DNA of 64,000 bases from Rothia sp. SD9660Na. Its GTDB lineage: Bacteria > Actinomycetota > Actinomycetes > Actinomycetales > Micrococcaceae. The notes under the pieces were generated by a model. That model was not told the DNA's origin. It was given only the letters and a program-made list of their open reading frames with translations, and searched no databases. Location: assembly GCF_030064065.1 (NCBI RefSeq), contig NZ_CP125946.1, positions 2,046,001 through 2,110,000 on the forward strand. Reading direction: 5' to 3'. Both the position numbers and the translations under genes were made by a program. Of this stretch, positions 60,057 to 64,000 are shown piece by piece; the first letter of the stretch is position 1, and every line of letters starts with the position of its first letter.

Positions 60057-63023
60057 GTGAGCACTGCGCTGTATCGCCGTTATCGCCCTGAGTCGTTTGC
60101 CGACGTCATTGGGCAGGAGCATGTCACCGAACCTCTCATGACTGCCCTTGAGAAGAACAGGGTGAACCACGCCTACCTGTTCTCGGGGCCGCGCGGGTGT
60201 GGCAAGACCACGTCGGCGCGTATTTTGGCGCGCTGCCTCAACTGTGCCCAGGGCCCTACGCCTACTCCCTGTGGTGTGTGCGAGTCCTGCAAGGAGCTTT
60301 CCCGCGACGGCGGCGGTTCCCTCGATGTGATTGAGATGGACGCCGCCAGCCACGGCGGTGTGGACCACGCCCGTGACCTGCGTGAACGCGCTACTTTTGC
60401 GCCGGTGCGCGACCGCTACAAGATTTTCATTATCGACGAGGCGCACATGGTCACCCGCGAGGGCTTCAACGCCCTGCTCAAGATCGTGGAAGAGCCCCCG
60501 GCGCACATTAAGTTTATTTTTGCGACCACCGAGCCCAACAAGGTACTGGGCACTATTCGGTCGCGTACCCACCACTACCCCTTCCGCCTAGTGCCCCCGC
60601 AGATTCTGGGGGACTACCTGGCTAAGCTCTGCTCCGAAGAGGGTGTTAAGGTTGCCGATGGTGTGCTGCCGCTGGTGGTTCGCGCCGGTGGCGGTTCGGT
60701 GCGTGACTCGCTCTCTATCCTTGACCAGCTCATGGCCGGTGCCTCTGATGAGCAGGGCATCTCCTACGACCTGGCCGTTGCCCTGCTGGGCTTTACCCAC
60801 GGTGAGCTGCTCGACGAGGTTGTCGATGCTTTTGCTTCTAGTTCTGCCGCCGAGGTTTTCGCCTCGGTCGATAGGGTGATTCAGACCGGTCAGGATCCCC
60901 GCCGCTTTGTCGAGGACCTACTCGAACGCTTCCGCGACCTCATTATCGTGAAGGCCGTGCCCGATTCGGCGGGTTCGATTCTGCGCGGCCTAGCCGCTGA
61001 CCAGCTCGACCGTATGAGGGCTCAGGCTGAGCAGCTGGGTTCAGCGGAGCTGTCGCGGGCGGCGGACGTCACCAACGAGGCTCTCAATGAGATGAGCGGG
61101 GCTATGAACCCCCAGCTTCACCTGGAACTTCTGTGCGCCCGTATTCTGCTGGCTGCCGGGGAGCAGGGGGTTGGCAACCTAGCGGCCCGCCTGGATCGGC
61201 TTGAGCGCAGGCTGGCCTCGGGTCAGTTCCCTGCACCCACCGGTGGCGGTTCTGGACAGGAGGGTTCCACCGGCACCGGTGCGGACGCAGCCAGCCCCCT
61301 GGCGCGCGCCCGGCAGCAGCTAGCCCAGCAGGGTGGCGTCGAAAGTCAAGCCCCTGCTCAGCAGGCTCAGTCTCAGCAGCAAGCTCAGCCCCAACGTCAA
61401 GACCAGCCTAGACAGCCCGTTCAGCAAACTCAGGCTCCTGCCCAGTCGGGCGGCGCGCCTCTAGCCGGTACGCCCGGTACGTCCGGTGCCCCTTTGGCTG
61501 GGGCTCCTTTAGCGGGCGCTCCCTTGAGCGGTGCCCCGCTAGCAGGCCGGGGTGTTCCGCCACTCGGTGGGCCCCAGCAGTCTGCCCAATCTCCTCAGAG
61601 CGCCCAGCCCGTCCAGGCCGGGCAGCAGGCGTCCGCGCCTCAGAGCCCAGCGCGTCCGGTGCCCGGTGAAAACACGGTCGATATGGTGGCGAACTCCTGG
61701 GCCGATGTAGTGGCCAAGGTGCCTGCCCCCTTTGCCCGGGCCCAGTTTGCCCTGTGTGAGCCGTCCAAGTTTGAAAACGGGGCCCTCTTCCTGCGGGCCG
61801 AGCTACCCGTACTTAAGGCCGTCAAGGAGTACCTGCCCCAGCTTCAGCAGGCCCTCTTCCAGGTTCTGGGTCTGCAGGTACAGTTGCGCGGCGAAATTAA
61901 GAAGCCCGGTGACGGCGGCGATACCTCCGGCGGTGGGCGCCCTAGTGGCGGACGTCCCGGCGGCCCCGGTGGGGCAGGCCCATCAAACGGAAACCCCGCC
62001 CCCGCGTCTCAGGCTCCCGCGCCCCAGGCTGCGAGCAGGCAGCCCGCTGCCGATGTCGCTGAGGGCCCGCGCGGTGGCGACCAGGCATGGGCAGCGCACG
62101 GCCAGCCCCGCTCACCGGAGCCTCCATCCTGGAGCCCCGATGACTGGAACAACCCCGTCACCTCCTGGTCGGTAGCAGCTATCCCCAGTGGCGATGCGGC
62201 CGAGGTCCCCGAGGCGCAAGCTCCATCAGCCCCGCGTCTGCGCGTGATTGAGGGTGAGGCCAACCCCGTTGAGATCGCCAAGGCCCAGCACCCCTCCCGC
62301 GGCCCCCAGGAACAGCAGAATATTGCCCTGGCGCGCGACACCGCCCAGGAGCCAGAGGACGCCGATCCCACCTCCCAGGTACCCCACGAGGATAGCCCGC
62401 ACGCGGTTTCTCTTGAACCCGTCCCCACGAGTGAGGGCCTGGCCGAGCAGGGGCATAAGGACGCCGACAACGCCGCCCTCCAAGAAGAGGCCAAGGGCGA
62501 GAGCAGCGCCGCGCCCCAGGCTCAACAGCAGGAACATGCACCGGCTCAGGCCCCGAGCCAGACACCAGCCTCCAACCAAGCCCCGGTAGCCTACGAGTAC
62601 GCGGACTACGACGGTGGGTACTTTGACGATGCCCCCGAGGACGAGCCCGAGTACGTCGCCGGGGTCGGCTACCTTAAGGCAGAGTCTTCGCAGGAAGCCC
62701 CGGCTCAACCAGCTGTTCAGTCAACCGCTCAGACACCGGCACCTGCTGCCGCTCGTGCCCCGCAGACAGCCGCCGAGCAGGTTACCACTCAACAGCCCGA
62801 CGGTAAGAAGCTCTCCTTCCGAGAGCGCCACGCCGCCCAGATTGCGGCCGGCCAGCGGGCCGTCCAGCAGGCCAAGGCCCCCACTCCGGTGGAAGCTCCC
62901 GAGGACTTCACCCCCAGCGATGACGACGCCGCCCTTGAGTCGTCCGTGCTGATTGGCCAGCGGGCCGTTGAAAAGATTTTGGGCGGCAAAGTCATTGATG
63001 AACAGCCCCTTCATCAGGTCTAG
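60057..63023 (+). CDS. dnaX: DNA polymerase III subunits gamma/tau
   Basis: ATPase of the clamp loader, 988 residues, far longer than E. coli tau (643). The AAA+ module has Walker A FSGPRGCGKTTSAR (43-55), a zinc module (Cys60/63/72/75/78), Walker B IIDEAHMV and sensor-1 RSRTHHYPFRLV. The collar (about 230-380) precedes a Gln/Ala/Pro-rich stretch with five GAPLx-type repeats (about 468-500). A conserved tau segment (VANSWADVVAKVPAPFARAQF, about 545-620) follows, then another long disordered acidic region. The C-terminal helical end reads SFRERHAAQIAAGQRAVQQ. It starts at a GTG behind GAAGG. recR follows by 12 bases. Confidence 0.95.
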   Translation: MSTALYRRYRPESFADVIGQEHVTEPLMTALEKNRVNHAYLFSGPRGCGKTTSARILARCLNCAQGPTPTPCGVCESCKELSRDGGGSLDVIEMDAASHGGVDHARDLRERATFAPVRDRYKIFIIDEAHMVTREGFNALLKIVEEPPAHIKFIFATTEPNKVLGTIRSRTHHYPFRLVPPQILGDYLAKLCSEEGVKVADGVLPLVVRAGGGSVRDSLSILDQLMAGASDEQGISYDLAVALLGFTHGELLDEVVDAFASSSAAEVFASVDRVIQTGQDPRRFVEDLLERFRDLIIVKAVPDSAGSILRGLAADQLDRMRAQAEQLGSAELSRAADVTNEALNEMSGAMNPQLHLELLCARILLAAGEQGVGNLAARLDRLERRLASGQFPAPTGGGSGQEGSTGTGADAASPLARARQQLAQQGGVESQAPAQQAQSQQQAQPQRQDQPRQPVQQTQAPAQSGGAPLAGTPGTSGAPLAGAPLAGAPLSGAPLAGRGVPPLGGPQQSAQSPQSAQPVQAGQQASAPQSPARPVPGENTVDMVANSWADVVAKVPAPFARAQFALCEPSKFENGALFLRAELPVLKAVKEYLPQLQQALFQVLGLQVQLRGEIKKPGDGGDTSGGGRPSGGRPGGPGGAGPSNGNPAPASQAPAPQAASRQPAADVAEGPRGGDQAWAAHGQPRSPEPPSWSPDDWNNPVTSWSVAAIPSGDAAEVPEAQAPSAPRLRVIEGEANPVEIAKAQHPSRGPQEQQNIALARDTAQEPEDADPTSQVPHEDSPHAVSLEPVPTSEGLAEQGHKDADNAALQEEAKGESSAAPQAQQQEHAPAQAPSQTPASNQAPVAYEYADYDGGYFDDAPEDEPEYVAGVGYLKAESSQEAPAQPAVQSTAQTPAPAAARAPQTAAEQVTTQQPDGKKLSFRERHAAQIAAGQRAVQQAKAPTPVEAPEDFTPSDDDAALESSVLIGQRAVEKILGGKVIDEQPLHQV
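61462..61560 (+). repeat. GAPLA-type short tandem repeats in dnaX
   Basis: Degenerate 15-18-base units encode APLAG/GAPLA/GAPLS/GAPLA in a disordered linker of DnaX. The whole linker is bracketed by GCGGACGC (61280) and GCGTCCGC (61628). Confidence 0.65.
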
Positions 63024-63035
63024 TAAGGAGTTTTT

Positions 63036-63947
63036 GTGTACGAAAGTGCCGTCCAGAACCTGATCGACGAGCTGGGTAGGTTGCCCGGTGTGGGCCCCAA
63101 GTCAGCCCAGCGTATCGCCTTCTACATTTTGAATGCGGAAAGCTCTGAGATGGCCAATCTCACCGATGCCATCGCGCGTGTGAAAAAGACCGTGAGCTTC
63201 TGCGAGATCTGCGGCAACGTCTCTGAAACCAAGCTCTGCGCTATCTGCCGCGACGAGCAGCGCGACCCGGCGGTGCTCTGCGTGGTGGAGGAATCCAAGG
63301 ACGTGGTGGCCGTTGAGCGCACCCGCTCTTTTACCGGCCGCTACCATGTGCTGGGCGGGTCCATTAACCCTATGGCCGGTATCGGGCCGGAGCAGTTGCG
63401 CATCCGTGAGCTGGTGGCCCGTCTGTCGGATGAGCGCATCACCGAGCTGATTCTCGCCATGGATCCCAACCTTGAGGGTGAGGCTACTGCCACCTACCTC
63501 TCGCGCCTGCTGGTGCCCATCGGTATTCGCGTGTCGCGCCTGGCGTCGGGTCTGCCGGTGGGTGGCGACCTGGAATACGCCGACGAAATCACCCTGGGCC
63601 GTGCCCTTGAGGGCCGCCGCATTATCAGTGAGGGCACCCGCGCCGAGGCCGCCGACCCCGCCGAAGATTTTGAGGCCGCCCTTGAGGCAGAGACCGAAGC
63701 CAAGGAGCAGCAGGCCGCGGCGGAGCAGGCAGCTAAGGGCCCGCGGGCTCGCTGGTCTGGTTCCATGTTCGATGATCTTGATAGCGAGGACGCCGCCACC
63801 CCCTCCCCTACCGATGGGCAGGATGGCGGGGAGTTACGGGATGCCTACGAGGCCAAGCTGGAAGAGCTCAAGAAGACCCCGCTGCGTACGGTTGCCCCCG
63901 AGATTCCGCCGATTCCGGGTAAGACCTATGTGAACCCCTGGACCTAG
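63036..63947 (+). CDS. recR: recombination mediator RecR with C-terminal extension
   Basis: RecR acts with RecF and RecO to load RecA at gaps. The first 200 residues are a normal RecR: helix-hairpin-helix [11 protein letters not shown] (16-26), a four-Cys zinc finger (Cys56, 59, 68, 71), the Toprim acidic [12 protein letters not shown], and [17 protein letters not shown]. The Walker-like end has [13 protein letters not shown]. About 100 further residues follow, acidic and Ala/Glu-rich ([19 protein letters not shown]), ending with a proline-rich tail ([16 protein letters not shown]), which typical RecR (about 200 residues) lacks. AAGGAG precedes the GTG start. Cotranscribed with dnaX. Confidence 0.93.
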   Translation: MYESAVQNLIDELGRLPGVGPKSAQRIAFYILNAESSEMANLTDAIARVKKTVSFCEICGNVSETKLCAICRDEQRDPAVLCVVEESKDVVAVERTRSFTGRYHVLGGSINPMAGIGPEQLRIRELVARLSDERITELILAMDPNLEGEATATYLSRLLVPIGIRVSRLASGLPVGGDLEYADEITLGRALEGRRIISEGTRAEAADPAEDFEAALEAETEAKEQQAAAEQAAKGPRARWSGSMFDDLDSEDAATPSPTDGQDGGELRDAYEAKLEELKKTPLRTVAPEIPPIPGKTYVNPWT

Positions 63948-64000
63948 TCGCACCCAGAGGACATCTATCAAACCACAAAAAGTATTGAACATCACTTTTA
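63948..64000. other. sequence after recR
   Basis: The last 53 bases hold no complete feature. The AT-rich tail may be the start of the next intergenic region. Confidence 0.3.

Overview
The window reads as a chromosomal segment of a moderately high-GC Gram-positive actinobacterium, most likely family Micrococcaceae and plausibly Rothia or a close relative. The evidence is actinobacterial gene content (CarD, SenX3-RegX3, GTP-dependent PEP carboxykinase, Lhr helicase followed by a Nei glycosylase, DUF2516 beside phosphoglycerate mutase), rrn promoters of the TTGACA/TAGACT type, and many genes that appear to be leaderless. The genus is an inference; I could not compare the 16S sequence with a database. 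I recognise no prophage, insertion sequence, integron or CRISPR array.

Layout. 1-5.6 kb: a minus-strand rRNA operon (16S, tRNA-free spacer, 23S; 5S lies outside) with a long leader and tandem promoters. 5.9-11.2 kb: minus-strand cluster carD-ispD-ispF-hydrolase-cysS-rlmB (stringent/rRNA control, MEP isoprenoid pathway, cysteinyl-tRNA synthesis, 23S methylation). 11.4-17.4 kb: a lipoprotein gene, the phosphate-sensing pair senX3-regX3 divergent from phoU, then gpmA, a DUF2516 protein and a cystathionine gamma-synthase-like enzyme. 17.5-20.5 kb: an unusual, more AT-rich minus-strand module of a small secreted protein gene (broken by an in-frame TGA inside its signal peptide), an ABC ATPase and two membrane proteins. 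20.7-22.8 kb: tmk-holB. 22.9-27.5 kb: UPF0210/UPF0237 pair, then divergent manA and phosphomannomutase. 27.6-34 kb: nitric-oxide defence (nsrR-hmp), a lone roadblock-type protein, an orphan degenerate sugar-type ABC ATPase, and pckG. 34.3-46 kb: tRNA-Arg, ferredoxin, DUF4232 lipoprotein, a very large Lhr helicase, nei, pepT, an RluA-type pseudouridine synthase and a GH76 protein. 47-51.2 kb: ohrR/ohr, tgt, an SRPBCC protein, a YjjG-like phosphatase and a truncated SRPBCC copy. 51.3-59 kb: thioesterase, two tandem amino-acid permeases, a YhhQ-type queuosine-precursor transporter, a TetR regulator, then nadR-pnuC for nicotinamide riboside salvage. 59.4-64 kb: tRNA-Ser, SRP RNA, dnaX and recR.

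Two signals cut across the window. First, the oligomer GCGGACGCC and its complement recur very often. They frequently form inverted pairs, which either make hairpins downstream of genes or flank in-frame, low-complexity insertions inside tmk, lhr (four times), pepT and nadR. This looks like either an uptake-sequence-like motif or a small palindromic element tolerated inside proteins, and it is the most unusual thing I see. Second, about eleven genes have a TANNNT box placed 6-7 bases before the start codon, which fits leaderless transcription; in several cases it also corrects the start codon.

Functional links: tgt and yhhQ fit queuosine salvage, with no synthesis genes in the window; nadR-pnuC is a complete NR import and trapping unit; nsrR-hmp and ohrR-ohr are self-contained stress modules with visible operators; manA and the mutase supply mannose phosphates for glycoconjugates.
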